From: an uncultured Paludibacter sp.
GTDB taxonomy: Bacteria > Bacteroidota > Bacteroidia > Bacteroidales > Paludibacteraceae
Assembly (NCBI GenBank): GCA_937897985.1
Contig: CALCBD010000033.1
Coordinates: 124,001-188,000 of the forward strand
Length of the DNA: 64,000 nt
Reading direction: 5' to 3'
Shown here: positions 7,695 to 17,490 of the stretch, one piece after another
Position numbering within the stretch: position 1 is the stretch's first letter
Layout of the letters: each line of letters begins with the position of its first letter
Notes under the pieces: model-generated
The model's input: the letters and a program-made list of their open reading frames with translations, nothing else
The model's database searches: none
What the model was told of the DNA's origin: nothing
Made by a program: the position numbers and the translations under genes

Positions 7695-10600
7695 ATGAAA
7701 TTTGCAAAAAAATACATCCCGCTTTTAATTACACTGTTTATCAGCGTATTGATGGGCATGATTTGCAATTATCAATACAAACATTCGCCTGAAAAGAGTT
7801 TATCAACCAGCAGGTTTCAATCCGAATTGCTGAACAAAGAAAAAACCGCAACAATCACTTTACAAAACATAAGCAATACAATTACCTATAAATCTGTCGA
7901 TTCAGTAATTAATTGTAAATTCTCAGACAATGAAATCAGTTATTTTATCTACGAAGATAAGAACCTCATATTTTGGTCGGACAATCATCTTGACCCTTCA
8001 TATATTTCAACTTACGACAGCATAAACTGGAAATATAATCTCCTGTCCAATGCACATTGTATTGTCAAATCGATGCGTTCCGGTTCGAAAACAATTTTAG
8101 CAGCGATAATTATCAAATACCAGTATCCTTACGAAAACAAGGATTTAATCAATGGCTTTGCCCGGGGGTTCAGTTTTGATAAAAACATCACTATTATTGA
8201 GGGGTCAGAAAAGGATAAAAATGCAATTTTCGATGTCAAAAACAATTATCTTTTTACAATATCAAATTCCGGAATAGAAGTATTCAATCGCATTTGGGGC
8301 TATACCGGAATTGTATTTGACTTCATAAGCGTACTTATTTTTTTATTTTTTTATGCAAATTTCCCCGTTATATTTTACAGAAAAAGAATAAGTTTAAGGC
8401 AATTTTCTTTCATTTTCCTTATCGGAGCCATTACGACCGGTCTCAGTTTATTTTTCAATTTTCCGACATTTATTTACTGGGATTATTTGTTTTCTTCATT
8501 TGAATATTCTTCAAATTCAATTTTAACTTCAATCGGGCATCTTACCGTCCTCACTTCTTTTGTTTTTGCTTCGATTTATCTTTTTTTCTTTTACACCTAT
8601 CCGGGCGAAAATGCCAAATCAGCCAAATGGATTGTATATCAGACCCTTTACCATCTTGATTTTCTGTTGGTCTTCTATTTCCTTATAAGTGTAGTCAACC
8701 ATTCGAGCATACAATTGCCGATACTCGAATTCAGCGATTTCACTTTTTCAGGAATATGGAGTCATTTACTAATATACATTTGGGGAGCCGGCATACTACT
8801 GCTATTTTACAAATCGCATAATTGGATGTTCGGAAAACATCTTAAAAAACAGGCGATTATCACCGATTTTACATTGATTCTATTAGCTGGTCTGATTTTT
8901 TATTTCTTTTCCGGACAGATACTTCCCGAATATCTGATTTCAGCTACCACTATTACAACGATTTTATATTTACCCTACTTATTTGTTAAACAACGGTACA
9001 ATTTCAGATTTTTGTTTCTCTGGGTTCTGACATACACCTTGTTTTTCACATTAAGTATTTACTTTCAAAATCACGAGAAAAATAAAACCAAATACCGCGT
9101 TATCGCCGAAAACATCTATATAAACGGTAATACGGAAAGCGACAGAATGGCCGATGTTTTGCTCGGTGAACTTAATACACAGTTTATGCACGACAGAGTA
9201 TTAAAAAAACTTTCGACTGTATCCGATTCGGCGCAAAAGATTAACAGATATCTGAACGAAAACTATTTAAGGGGTTTCTGGAGCAAATACGAAATGAGGC
9301 TGTCAGTTACATTTGTAAATTCATCACTTTCAAAACAGTACAACGATTTCATTGATCGCGAAGGCACAAGATTGAGGAATACAAACTTCTATTCAATTCC
9401 GGCATCGCTTAATTCAATGTCCTATCTTGGCGTTTTTAAAACAAAAAGTATCGAGAATGACTCCCTTTTACTTTATATGGAATTTTATCAGCGTAAAAAT
9501 TTTAAAAGCTATAGCTTTCCTAATCTGTTGATTTCCAACACGCCTGACATCAAATCACAATTAAAAATTGAAGTGGCAAAATATAATAACGGACGGCTGT
9601 CATACGCATCGGCTAATTCGGTTTTCCCTTCCTTTAGTGATTGGATTCCTGACATCAGAAGTGAATATTATACTGTCCGTTATAAAAACAGGACCTATTA
9701 TGTGTACAATCCGGGTAAAATAAATCCTATTGTGATTACTAACTCCGATGAACATTCGCTGATGGATTATGCCATGTATTTTGCCTATACTTTCCTGATT
9801 TTCTACGTAGTGTCATGGTTGTTCTGGTGGTTGTACAACAAGAAAAAACATAAAACAAAATTCCGGATCGGATTAACTTCAAAATTCCAGTATACCTATA
9901 TTTCATTGTTAATTTTCAGTTTCATCGGAATTTTTTATGTGTCGGTTAATTTTATTCAACAAAAGTACAAAGATGAACAAATCCAGCAAATTGAGAATAA
10001 AAAAAATTATATCCAGAAAGCACTTCAGGAAATGTACTTCTGGAACCAGGATTTATACACCATCAACCCCCAGCGTTTAAATTTTGATCTTCAGGAATTG
10101 TCGTATATGTATCAAACCGATATTCATGTTTACGACAACAACGGAGCACTGATGGGAAGTTCTCAACCGTTAATTTTCAATAAAAACCTGATTAGCAGAC
10201 TCATATCTCCCAAGCCTTTTTTTACTCAAAATATAAATATCAACCAGAATGAACACATTGGTGAACTGAATTATCTGACAGGTTATACCAATTTTTACAA
10301 CGGAGATTACCTTCAGTTAGGATATATTGCCGTACCTCAATTTTTAAGTCAGGAAGAGATTCAAAAAGAAATTGAGGCATTTTTGTCGGTAATTATCCAT
10401 ATTTATTTTATTATTATTGTACTTGCTATTATTCTGAGTATTTTCATCGGGCGCCAGCTATCGGCACCACTTAAAATGATAGAGAATAAATTGAAACAGA
10501 TGCGTTTTGGTCACACCAATGAAAAAATTGATTATCAACTAAATGACGAAATAGGCCAGTTAGTTGCTCAATACAATAAAACCATTGATGAGTTAGAAAA

Positions 10601-11300
10601 AAGCGCCAAACTACTTGCTCAATCCGAACGTGAATCGGCATGGAAAACCATGGCACGTCAAATCGCACATGAGATTAACAATCCTCTGACTCCGATGAAG
10701 CTGACAATACAGCAATTACAAAGAACAAAAAAACTTGATGATGAAAGGTTCAATGAATATTTTGAAAAATCAACAATTACGCTTATCGAACAAATAGATC
10801 ATTTATCGCATATTGCTGGTACTTTCTCGAACTTCGCCCGAATGCCCGAAGCACATTTTGAACGTGTTGATCTTGTAGCCCGATTAACGTCAGTCATACA
10901 GCTGTTTATAAACAACAATGAATCAGTCGAACTGAAATACATTTGTGATGAAAAGGAAATTTTTATTTATGCTGATTCCGAACAGCTCGTGCAGGTATTT
11001 AATAATTTACTGAAAAATGCATTGCAGGCTATCCCAAACGACAAAAAAGGAAGAATTGAAGTGGAAATGAGAGTAAATGAAGAAACTGTTGTTATAGAAA
11101 TCACCGACAACGGAACCGGTATAAGCGAAGAAAATATGGAAAAATTATTTATACCGAATTTTACCACCAAATCGGCCGGAATGGGTCTCGGGCTTTCAAT
11201 TGCAAAAAATATAATCGAAATCACAGGAGGAAGTATTCACTTTAACAGCAGATTAAATGAAGGAACCACTTTTGTGATAGTTTTTCCTCTTGCTGTATAA
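7695..11300 (+). CDS. large membrane histidine kinase, NtrY-like
   Basis: 1,201 residues. An N-terminal membrane segment (about 8-26) is followed by an extracytoplasmic stretch, a cluster of about seven or eight hydrophobic helices between residues 200 and 465, another exported region, two membrane helices near 690-760, a third exported domain, and a last helix near 895-920. Then come HAMP (IGRQLSAPLKMIENKLKQMR), a dimerisation helix with phospho-acceptor His992 in MARQIAHEINNPLTPMKL, and an ATPase domain with N box (NNLLKNALQAI), EITDNGTGI and GMGLGLSIAKNII. The H-box wording is that of NtrY-type kinases, but no NtrX-like regulator is adjacent. Signal unknown. It ends 18 bp before the convergent patatin gene. 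Confidence 0.88.
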   Translation: MKFAKKYIPLLITLFISVLMGMICNYQYKHSPEKSLSTSRFQSELLNKEKTATITLQNISNTITYKSVDSVINCKFSDNEISYFIYEDKNLIFWSDNHLDPSYISTYDSINWKYNLLSNAHCIVKSMRSGSKTILAAIIIKYQYPYENKDLINGFARGFSFDKNITIIEGSEKDKNAIFDVKNNYLFTISNSGIEVFNRIWGYTGIVFDFISVLIFLFFYANFPVIFYRKRISLRQFSFIFLIGAITTGLSLFFNFPTFIYWDYLFSSFEYSSNSILTSIGHLTVLTSFVFASIYLFFFYTYPGENAKSAKWIVYQTLYHLDFLLVFYFLISVVNHSSIQLPILEFSDFTFSGIWSHLLIYIWGAGILLLFYKSHNWMFGKHLKKQAIITDFTLILLAGLIFYFFSGQILPEYLISATTITTILYLPYLFVKQRYNFRFLFLWVLTYTLFFTLSIYFQNHEKNKTKYRVIAENIYINGNTESDRMADVLLGELNTQFMHDRVLKKLSTVSDSAQKINRYLNENYLRGFWSKYEMRLSVTFVNSSLSKQYNDFIDREGTRLRNTNFYSIPASLNSMSYLGVFKTKSIENDSLLLYMEFYQRKNFKSYSFPNLLISNTPDIKSQLKIEVAKYNNGRLSYASANSVFPSFSDWIPDIRSEYYTVRYKNRTYYVYNPGKINPIVITNSDEHSLMDYAMYFAYTFLIFYVVSWLFWWLYNKKKHKTKFRIGLTSKFQYTYISLLIFSFIGIFYVSVNFIQQKYKDEQIQQIENKKNYIQKALQEMYFWNQDLYTINPQRLNFDLQELSYMYQTDIHVYDNNGALMGSSQPLIFNKNLISRLISPKPFFTQNININQNEHIGELNYLTGYTNFYNGDYLQLGYIAVPQFLSQEEIQKEIEAFLSVIIHIYFIIIVLAIILSIFIGRQLSAPLKMIENKLKQMRFGHTNEKIDYQLNDEIGQLVAQYNKTIDELEKSAKLLAQSERESAWKTMARQIAHEINNPLTPMKLTIQQLQRTKKLDDERFNEYFEKSTITLIEQIDHLSHIAGTFSNFARMPEAHFERVDLVARLTSVIQLFINNNESVELKYICDEKEIFIYADSEQLVQVFNNLLKNALQAIPNDKKGRIEVEMRVNEETVVIEITDNGTGISEENMEKLFIPNFTTKSAGMGLGLSIAKNIIEITGGSIHFNSRLNEGTTFVIVFPLAV

Positions 11301-11318
11301 TCTGCTGTAAATCAAGCA

Positions 11319-12143
11319 TTACTTCAACTTCATCATTTCAGGATGAGCTACAATAAACTTTGTAGTAGCACTATAGCCGTAATGATAAATTTCGTGATAT
11401 GCTTCAAAACTGAATTCATGAAACTTTAAAATGCTTTCCGGCTCTATGATAAACTTACATAAAGCTCTGCCATCCTTTGAGTTCTGATGTTGCATAACTC
11501 TTACTGAAGCAGCAAGAGTATCAATCGGTTTGTGAAGAGTGTCGGGTGCAAAGTGAGGAATAACGTCCACTCCGATAATGACATTACATCCGGCTTCGAG
11601 TGCCTGTGCAGGCAAATTATTCAACAAACCTCCATCGATATAATAATTATCGTTGATTTTAACCGATTCGAACACACCGGGTATACTCGCAGAAGCAGCC
11701 AGCCAATCATCCAGATTATTCCCTGTCGAAACAGTTTCCCATTGAGCTTTCGTTAAATTGACCACCGCTATGTGCATTTTCTTTTTCAGCTGATCAAAAC
11801 TATTATGAGGAATCAGCTCCTTTAATAAAGTTCGCAGAATAGAGTGATTGGAAAGCCCCGATTTGAGAAATGTCGGGTGAAAAGTCATCAGTTTGGTTAT
11901 TTTGTAAAGTTTGTCATCTTTAATCATTTGCAATAAATCGGCAGGTGTGTAACCCGCAGCATAAAGTGTACCCACTATAGCACCCATGCTTGAACCAGCT
12001 AATTGGTCAGGAACAATTCCGTGATCCTCAAGTGCCTGTAATACACCTATATGCGCAAAACCCAATGCTCCTCCTCCACTCAAACAAAGCCCCAGGGTAA
12101 TATCGGGAGCTGAACTTAATGATAAATCGTTTTCCGTTTTCAT
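11319..12143 (-). CDS. patatin-like phospholipase family protein
   Basis: 274 residues, one patatin domain of the short RssA type, predicted to hydrolyse acyl esters with a Ser-Asp dyad. The oxyanion motif is LCLSGGGALGFAHIGVL (residues about 18-34), the nucleophile serine sits in GSSMG (about 54-58), and the catalytic Asp is in IDGGLLNNLP near 170. No signal peptide is seen, so it is probably cytoplasmic; substrate unknown. It is convergent with the NtrY-like kinase and divergent from the DPP IV gene. No clear TAnnTTTG box was found on its side of the 12,144-12,330 spacer. Confidence 0.92.
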   Translation of the reverse strand: MKTENDLSLSSAPDITLGLCLSGGGALGFAHIGVLQALEDHGIVPDQLAGSSMGAIVGTLYAAGYTPADLLQMIKDDKLYKITKLMTFHPTFLKSGLSNHSILRTLLKELIPHNSFDQLKKKMHIAVVNLTKAQWETVSTGNNLDDWLAASASIPGVFESVKINDNYYIDGGLLNNLPAQALEAGCNVIIGVDVIPHFAPDTLHKPIDTLAASVRVMQHQNSKDGRALCKFIIEPESILKFHEFSFEAYHEIYHYGYSATTKFIVAHPEMMKLK

Positions 12144-12230
12144 AAGACAAATGGATTAAAATTAACTGATTATTAAGTTTTATTCAAAAAATCTTTAATA
12201 AACCAGTAGGTTAAAAAGGATTATTTGAAC

Positions 12231-12238
12231 TATTTTTG
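12231..12238 (+). promoter_or_regulatory. -7 element TATTTTTG of the DPP IV gene
   Basis: Exact TAnnTTTG match 92 bp upstream of the start codon, giving a leader of about 85 nt. Confidence 0.55.
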
Positions 12239-12330
12239 CAAAGGAAAAAACAATTTTTTCAATCCTTTCAATAAATATAAGCTGGTTTTTTCAGATTAAA
12301 AAAGTCAAATAACTAAATTATACTTCAATA

Positions 12331-14502
12331 ATGAAACGCTTCAAAATCATTTTTGTTTTAACATTATGTCTGCAATTTTCTCACGCCAACCTGTTATATG
12401 ACATTACAGACGGGAAATTCAAACCTGCAAAATTTGATAATACAGTCGCCATGAATGATGGTGAACATTATACAATGAAATTTAAAGACAATGCGATTGT
12501 TAAATATGATTACCGTACCGGTGCAACAATCGACACTGTATTCAGTATTTTCAGGATAAAGAATTGTCCTTTTAAAAACATATCCGGATATCTTTTCAGT
12601 CCGAATGAACAAAAGTTGTTGATTTACAGCAACGTAAAATACAGGTATCGCCGGACTTTTACTGCCGAATATTATATATATGACATTAAACGCAGAGAGA
12701 TACAGGCACTTTCGGAAAACGGACCGCAGGAAGTACCGCTGTTTTCGCCCGACAGCAGATATATTGCTTTTGCAAGAGATAATAATCTGTTCATGAAAAA
12801 GCTCGATTTCAATACCGAGATTGCTATTACCAAAGATGGAGAAAAAGGAAAAATTATCAACGGTACCCCCGACTGGGTTTATGAGGAAGAATTTGAGGCT
12901 ACGCGTCACTTTGCATGGAGTCCCGACAGTAAATTACTTGCATTCACCAAATTTAACGAAACGGATATCCCCGAGTTTTCCTTTCAGTTCTACAAAAACA
13001 CAGCAGATGTCAATGAACTGAATCTGTATCCTCCATTGTATCAATTTAAATACCCGAAAGCCGGTGGTAACAATTCAAAAGTGAGTGTTTGTGTATACGA
13101 TGATTTTAACAAAACCACTCTTTACATGCAATTGCCCGAAAATGATCAGGACTTTTATATTCCCCGTATCCGATGGACAAACTCAGCTGATCAACTGGCA
13201 ATATTCAAACTGAACCGCAATCAGAATCGGCTGGATATGCTGATTGCAAACCCAAAATCAACAGTTACTAAACTTATTCTTCGTCAGGAAGATAAATATT
13301 ATGTTGATTACGAAAATATTGACTTTATTCAATTTACAACAGACAATCAATACTTTTTCGGATTAAGCGAGCAGGATGGTTACCGACACATATATCAATA
13401 CAGAATCAATGGAATGATTTACAAACAATTGACTAAAGGAAACTGGGATGTCACGGATTTTTATGGATACGACGAAAAAAATAAAAGGATTTATTATCAA
13501 TCAGCCGAAATTTCACCTTTACAACGCGATATTTATTCACTCGATTCAAAAGGCAAAAAAATCAAATTGTCAGTTGAAAAAGGCACTCACAATGCAGTTT
13601 TCAATTCAGATTTAAGCTATTTCTTTGACAAATATTCGGGTACCGATCAACCGGACATTGTAACTTTAAAAACATCAAACGGATTATTAATCAGAACTTT
13701 GGACAATAACTCAGTTATAAAAAATGAATTCAACAGTCTGAAACTTCCAAAAAAAGAATTTTTCAGTTTTGTAAGTTCCGAAAATATTAAACTGAACGGC
13801 TGGATGTTAAAGCCTTCAGATTTTGACATTAACAAAAAATATCCTGTTCTGCAGGTACAATACGGTGGCCCCAATTCGCAACAGGTACTTGATAAATGGG
13901 ACATTGGCTGGGAATATTATCTCGCTTCAAAGGGCTATGTAGTAGTGTGTGTTGATGGACGGGGAACAGGAGCTCGTGGTTCGGAATTCAGAAAATGCAC
14001 TTACATGCAACTTGGAATACTTGAAACAAGAGATCAGGTTGAAACAGCAAAATACCTGGGTAGCCAGAGTTTCATCGATAAAAACAGAATCGGTATCTGG
14101 GGATGGAGTTTTGGAGGATCGCTCACTTTATGGTCGATGAGTACAGGTGAAGATGTATTTAAAGCCGGAATTGCTGTCGCACCCGTTACCGACTGGCGAC
14201 TGTACAATACAGCATATACAGAAAGGTTCATGCGCAGACCTCAGGAGAATTTTGATGGTTATGATAAAACATCTGCATTGAAGATGGCTGAAAAGCTTAG
14301 CGGAAAACTCCTCATAGTTCACGGATCGGCCGACGATAATGTTCATTTGCAAAACACAATGTTATACATCGACCGGTTGGTAGCCTCCGACAAGCAATTT
14401 GAAATGCAGATTTATACTGACAAAAACCATAGCATACTTGGCAAACAAACAAGAAGACATTTATATACAAGAATGAGTGAATTTTTATTCAGAAATTTGT
14501 AA
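12331..14502 (+). CDS. dipeptidyl peptidase IV (S9B family)
   Basis: 723-residue exported serine peptidase that removes X-Pro or X-Ala dipeptides from peptide N-termini. A signal peptide (MKRFKIIFVLTLCLQFSHA) leads into an eight-bladed propeller (about 30-480) and a C-terminal alpha/beta hydrolase domain. The catalytic triad reads as Ser593 in GWSFGG, Asp668 in HGSADDNVH and His700 in KNHSIL. The double-Glu motif that grips the substrate amino terminus is present as DWVYEEE (Glu185-187), separating DPP IV from other S9 enzymes. Length matches Bacteroidota DPP IV. Likely periplasmic, feeding dipeptides from protein breakdown. Monocistronic, with its own promoter. Confidence 0.95.
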   Translation: MKRFKIIFVLTLCLQFSHANLLYDITDGKFKPAKFDNTVAMNDGEHYTMKFKDNAIVKYDYRTGATIDTVFSIFRIKNCPFKNISGYLFSPNEQKLLIYSNVKYRYRRTFTAEYYIYDIKRREIQALSENGPQEVPLFSPDSRYIAFARDNNLFMKKLDFNTEIAITKDGEKGKIINGTPDWVYEEEFEATRHFAWSPDSKLLAFTKFNETDIPEFSFQFYKNTADVNELNLYPPLYQFKYPKAGGNNSKVSVCVYDDFNKTTLYMQLPENDQDFYIPRIRWTNSADQLAIFKLNRNQNRLDMLIANPKSTVTKLILRQEDKYYVDYENIDFIQFTTDNQYFFGLSEQDGYRHIYQYRINGMIYKQLTKGNWDVTDFYGYDEKNKRIYYQSAEISPLQRDIYSLDSKGKKIKLSVEKGTHNAVFNSDLSYFFDKYSGTDQPDIVTLKTSNGLLIRTLDNNSVIKNEFNSLKLPKKEFFSFVSSENIKLNGWMLKPSDFDINKKYPVLQVQYGGPNSQQVLDKWDIGWEYYLASKGYVVVCVDGRGTGARGSEFRKCTYMQLGILETRDQVETAKYLGSQSFIDKNRIGIWGWSFGGSLTLWSMSTGEDVFKAGIAVAPVTDWRLYNTAYTERFMRRPQENFDGYDKTSALKMAEKLSGKLLIVHGSADDNVHLQNTMLYIDRLVASDKQFEMQIYTDKNHSILGKQTRRHLYTRMSEFLFRNL

Positions 14503-14594
14503 AATATTCAATATTTAATCATTCTGAAAAAAGATTTATGTTGTAAAACATTATTTATGATAAATTTATTTATGGCAAAAGATTCGAAAAACAT

Positions 14595-14602
14595 TAACTT
14601 TG
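14595..14602 (+). promoter_or_regulatory. -7 element TAACTTTG of the sugar permease gene
   Basis: Exact TAnnTTTG match 64 bp upstream of the permease start codon; it probably drives permease and kinase together. Confidence 0.6.
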
Positions 14603-14666
14603 TAAGTCTTTTTTTCAGGCAAAATACTTTACATCTATCATCAAATAATTTTTAAAAAAACTTCGT

Positions 14667-15935
14667 ATGAACACAGAAAACAAAAGTTATGCATTGCCCA
14701 TTGCAATGATGTTTGCGTTATTTTTCATGATTGCTTTCGTTACCGGTTTACCAAGTCCAATGGGTGTAATTGTTGCAAAACAATTCGGAGCATCCAATTT
14801 TGAATCACAGTTAGGTTTTTTGGGAAACTTCCTTGCTTATGCTTTCATGGGTATTCCTGCCGGAATAATGTTAAAGAAATGGGGTTACAAAGTTACAGCA
14901 TTAGCAGCCATAACCGTTGGTTTTGTTGGCGTTGGAGTTCAGTTCTTTTCAGGTCAGGTAGGTAGTTTTTCAGTATATCTTGCAGGAGCATTCATTTCAG
15001 GTTTTTCAATGTGTATGTTGAATACTGTTGTAAATCCAATGTTGAATACACTTGGAGGCGGTGGCAACAAAGGAAATCAGCTGATTCAGTTTGGTGGTTC
15101 AATTAACTCAATCGGTGCAACTATTACTCCAATGCTGGTCGGATATTTAATGGGTGCCGAAGCCGGACGTACAATTGAGAAAGCTAATCCAGCACTCTTT
15201 TTAGCAATGGGAATTTTTGCACTTGCATTTGTGGTATTAATATTTGTAAAAATACCTGAACCTCACAAAGAAACAGCAGCTGAAAGAAAAGTAAAACATG
15301 CTCACAGTCCTTTATCATTCCGTCATTTTGTATTCGGAGCGATCGCAATTTTCATTTATGTAGGTATTGAAATCGGAATTCCGAGTACAGCCAATCTGTT
15401 CATGACAGCACAACCCACAGCTTTGAATCCGGGTTTAGGAATAGATGCCACTGTAGCCGGAAGTATTGTTGGGGTATATTGGTTATTAATGTTGGTCGGT
15501 CGTCTTACAGGTGGACTTGTAGGCTCAAAAATTTCAAGCAAAACAATGTTGATCAGCGTATCATCACTCGGACTTTTATTCATTCTGCTTGCCATTTTCA
15601 CGCCGATTTCAGTTACTATTACTTTACCGGTTTTACTCACAAAAGTTCCTATTAGCGTCGCATTCCTGGTATTATGTGGTTTATGTACTTCCATTATGTG
15701 GGGCGGAATTTTCAATCTTGCCGTCGAAGGTCTCGGAAAATACACAGCAGCAGCTTCAGGAATCTTTATGGTAATGGTAATGGGCGGTGGAATTGTTCCT
15801 TTGATTCAGGGATGGGTTTCCGATCATTTTGGATATATCAGCAGTTATTGGGTAATGTTTGTATGTCTGGCTTACATGCTTTGGTATGCACTGGTAGGCT
15901 GCAAAAATGTAAATAAAGATATACCTGTAGAATAA
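14667..15935 (+). CDS. MFS sugar permease, FucP/GluP-like
   Basis: 422 residues with about twelve hydrophobic helices, a major facilitator of the FHS (fucose-galactose-glucose proton symporter) type. The N-terminal half has FMIAFVTGLPSPMG, the FLAYAFMGIPAGIMLKKWG loop with the MFS A-motif features, and NTVVNPMLNTLGGGG followed by NQLIQFGGSINSIGATI, all typical of this group. The ROK sugar kinase gene starts 59 bp downstream in the same direction, which suggests uptake of glucose or a related hexose followed by phosphorylation. The exact sugar cannot be decided from sequence. Confidence 0.9.
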   Translation: MNTENKSYALPIAMMFALFFMIAFVTGLPSPMGVIVAKQFGASNFESQLGFLGNFLAYAFMGIPAGIMLKKWGYKVTALAAITVGFVGVGVQFFSGQVGSFSVYLAGAFISGFSMCMLNTVVNPMLNTLGGGGNKGNQLIQFGGSINSIGATITPMLVGYLMGAEAGRTIEKANPALFLAMGIFALAFVVLIFVKIPEPHKETAAERKVKHAHSPLSFRHFVFGAIAIFIYVGIEIGIPSTANLFMTAQPTALNPGLGIDATVAGSIVGVYWLLMLVGRLTGGLVGSKISSKTMLISVSSLGLLFILLAIFTPISVTITLPVLLTKVPISVAFLVLCGLCTSIMWGGIFNLAVEGLGKYTAAASGIFMVMVMGGGIVPLIQGWVSDHFGYISSYWVMFVCLAYMLWYALVGCKNVNKDIPVE

Positions 15936-15994
15936 AACAACAAATAAAAATATCGTTTGTATCTTCTTTAAAAGAAAAATAAAATAAGAAAATA

Positions 15995-16951
15995 ATGGAA
16001 AAACCTTATGTAATCGGAATGGATATGGGTGGTACAAACACCGTATTCGGCGTAGTGGATGCACGCGGGAATGTTATCTCGAAAAGTGCAATTAAAACAG
16101 GTACACATACTGATGTAAATCTGTACATTCAGGATTTGTACGACGAAATGATTAAATTAATTGAAGCTGAAGGTGGTGCCGACAAATTCAAAGGAATCGG
16201 AATCGGAGCTCCTAACGGAAATTATTATACAGGCAACATTGAATTTGCTCCCAATTTACCCTGGAAAGGAGTTATCCCTTTTGCCAATCTAATGGCCGAT
16301 AAATTCGGAATTCCTGCTGCACTCACCAACGATGCTAATGCAGCAGCTTTCGGCGAAATGACTTATGGTGCTGCTCATGGAATGAAAAACTTTATCATGA
16401 TTACACTTGGCACAGGTGTGGGCAGTGGTATTATCATTGATGGAAAAGTACTTTACGGACACGATGGTTTTGCAGGCGAGCTGGGACACACAACTGCCAT
16501 CCGTGAAAACGGACGTCAGTGTGGTTGCGGAAAATCCGGTTGTCTTGAGACCTATTGCTCAGCAACAGGTGTAGCACGTTCGGCCCGTGAAATTCTCGGA
16601 TCGAGCACAAAAGAAAGTTTGCTTCGTAATATTCCTGTTGAAAGCATTACCTCAAAAGATGTATATGAAGCAGCGATACAGGGCGATGAAATAGCCAAAG
16701 AAATTTTTGCCTTTACAGGAAAAATCCTCGGACAAAGTCTGGCCGATTTTGTTGCATTCAGCGCTCCCGAAGCAATAATTCTTTTCGGTGGTCTTTCGAA
16801 AGCCGGCGATTTAATAATGAATCCGATACGTGAAAGTATGGAAAGCAACCTTCTTCCGCTGTGGAAAGGTAAAATCAAACTCCTTTTCTCTGATTTAAAA
16901 GAAGCCGATGCTGCCATTTTAGGTGCAAGCGCTCTGGCATGGGAATTATAA
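15995..16951 (+). CDS. ROK family sugar kinase, probably glucokinase
   Basis: 318 residues. The ATP phosphate-binding motif is GMDMGGTNTVFGVVD at the N-terminus, the sugar-binding catalytic region is LTNDANAAAFGEMTYGAA with its Asp base, and the ROK zinc site is GELGHTT followed by QCGCGKSGCLETYCS (one His and three Cys). There is no N-terminal DNA-binding domain, so this is a kinase and not a ROK repressor. Pairing with the hexose permease upstream favours glucokinase; fructokinase or N-acetylmannosamine kinase activity cannot be excluded. Confidence 0.92.
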   Translation: MEKPYVIGMDMGGTNTVFGVVDARGNVISKSAIKTGTHTDVNLYIQDLYDEMIKLIEAEGGADKFKGIGIGAPNGNYYTGNIEFAPNLPWKGVIPFANLMADKFGIPAALTNDANAAAFGEMTYGAAHGMKNFIMITLGTGVGSGIIIDGKVLYGHDGFAGELGHTTAIRENGRQCGCGKSGCLETYCSATGVARSAREILGSSTKESLLRNIPVESITSKDVYEAAIQGDEIAKEIFAFTGKILGQSLADFVAFSAPEAIILFGGLSKAGDLIMNPIRESMESNLLPLWKGKIKLLFSDLKEADAAILGASALAWEL

Positions 16952-16996
16952 AAGGCTTTTTTCAATAATAACAAGAAAAAGAGCTGAAATAAAAAT

Positions 16997-17124
16997 TGAT
17001 CTGCCCCCAAAAAGTTGGACAGATTAATAATTAAAATTTAAAAGGACTGATTTCGGAACATAACCGGACTTAGTCCTTTTAGTTTTTCTTTGATTGTGAA
17101 GTTGTTATGATAATAAATTTTTCA
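16997..17124 (-). mobile_element. IS3-family insertion sequence remnant
   Basis: The terminal sequence CTGCCCCCAAAAAGTTGGAC (from 17001) resembles the ends of IS3-family elements. Just inside, minus-strand codons 17121-17041 read 27 residues ending LKGLSPVMFRNQSF and a stop at 17038-17040, the typical C-terminus of the IS3 OrfB (DDE) transposase. The frame is blocked upstream by TGA at 17122-17124 and no more transposase is recognisable. Only one end of the element survives, so it is inactive. Confidence 0.75.
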
Positions 17125-17421
17125 GGTTCAGTTTCAAAATGTTTGATAGAAGAGAACTTTTGAAAAATATATAATTGCTTATCAGATAGACTTAACAGGT
17201 TTTGAAAACCTGTCAGGTCTTGAAAACGTAATCTGAATTGCCCAAATCCCAACAGATATTTGCCTGCAATAATTTTGAATAAAAAGGCTGCCTATAAATT
17301 TATAAAAAAAATATTCAGGCTCTTTTTTTTGAGTGTAAATGGAGAAACATCAAAAAGCTCCTTTTTTTAATAGAAAATACCAATACAGTTTTTCAAAACC
17401 CTGCACATGATTTATATCAAT
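17125..17421. other. gene-free spacer between IS remnant and rplT terminator
   Basis: Apart from the palindrome at 17195-17213, this stretch holds AT-rich sequence without a convincing reading frame, promoter or RNA. Runs of A and T near 17307-17334 and 17365 suggest decayed intergenic DNA. Confidence 0.5.
17195..17213. repeat. palindrome ACAGGTTTTGAAAACCTGT
   Basis: A perfect 19-bp inverted repeat around a central G, followed directly by a degenerate second copy (CAGGTCTTGAAAACG, 17214-17228). Sequences of this kind recur as intergenic palindromes in Bacteroidota genomes (from memory, not checked). There is no T-run and no gene on either side for over 200 bp. Confidence 0.6.
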
Positions 17422-17457
17422 AAAAAAAGCCACTGAAAAAAAATTCAGTGGCTTTTT
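17422..17457 (-). terminator. terminator of infC-rpmI-rplT
   Basis: A 14-bp stem (17424-17437 with 17444-17457) containing GCCACTGAA/TTCAGTGGC, with A and T tracts on both sides, 34 bp beyond the rplT stop codon. The symmetry would allow it to work in both directions. Confidence 0.85.
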
Positions 17458-17490
17458 CAATGTATATTATTGTTTCTGGCAATCTCTTAC

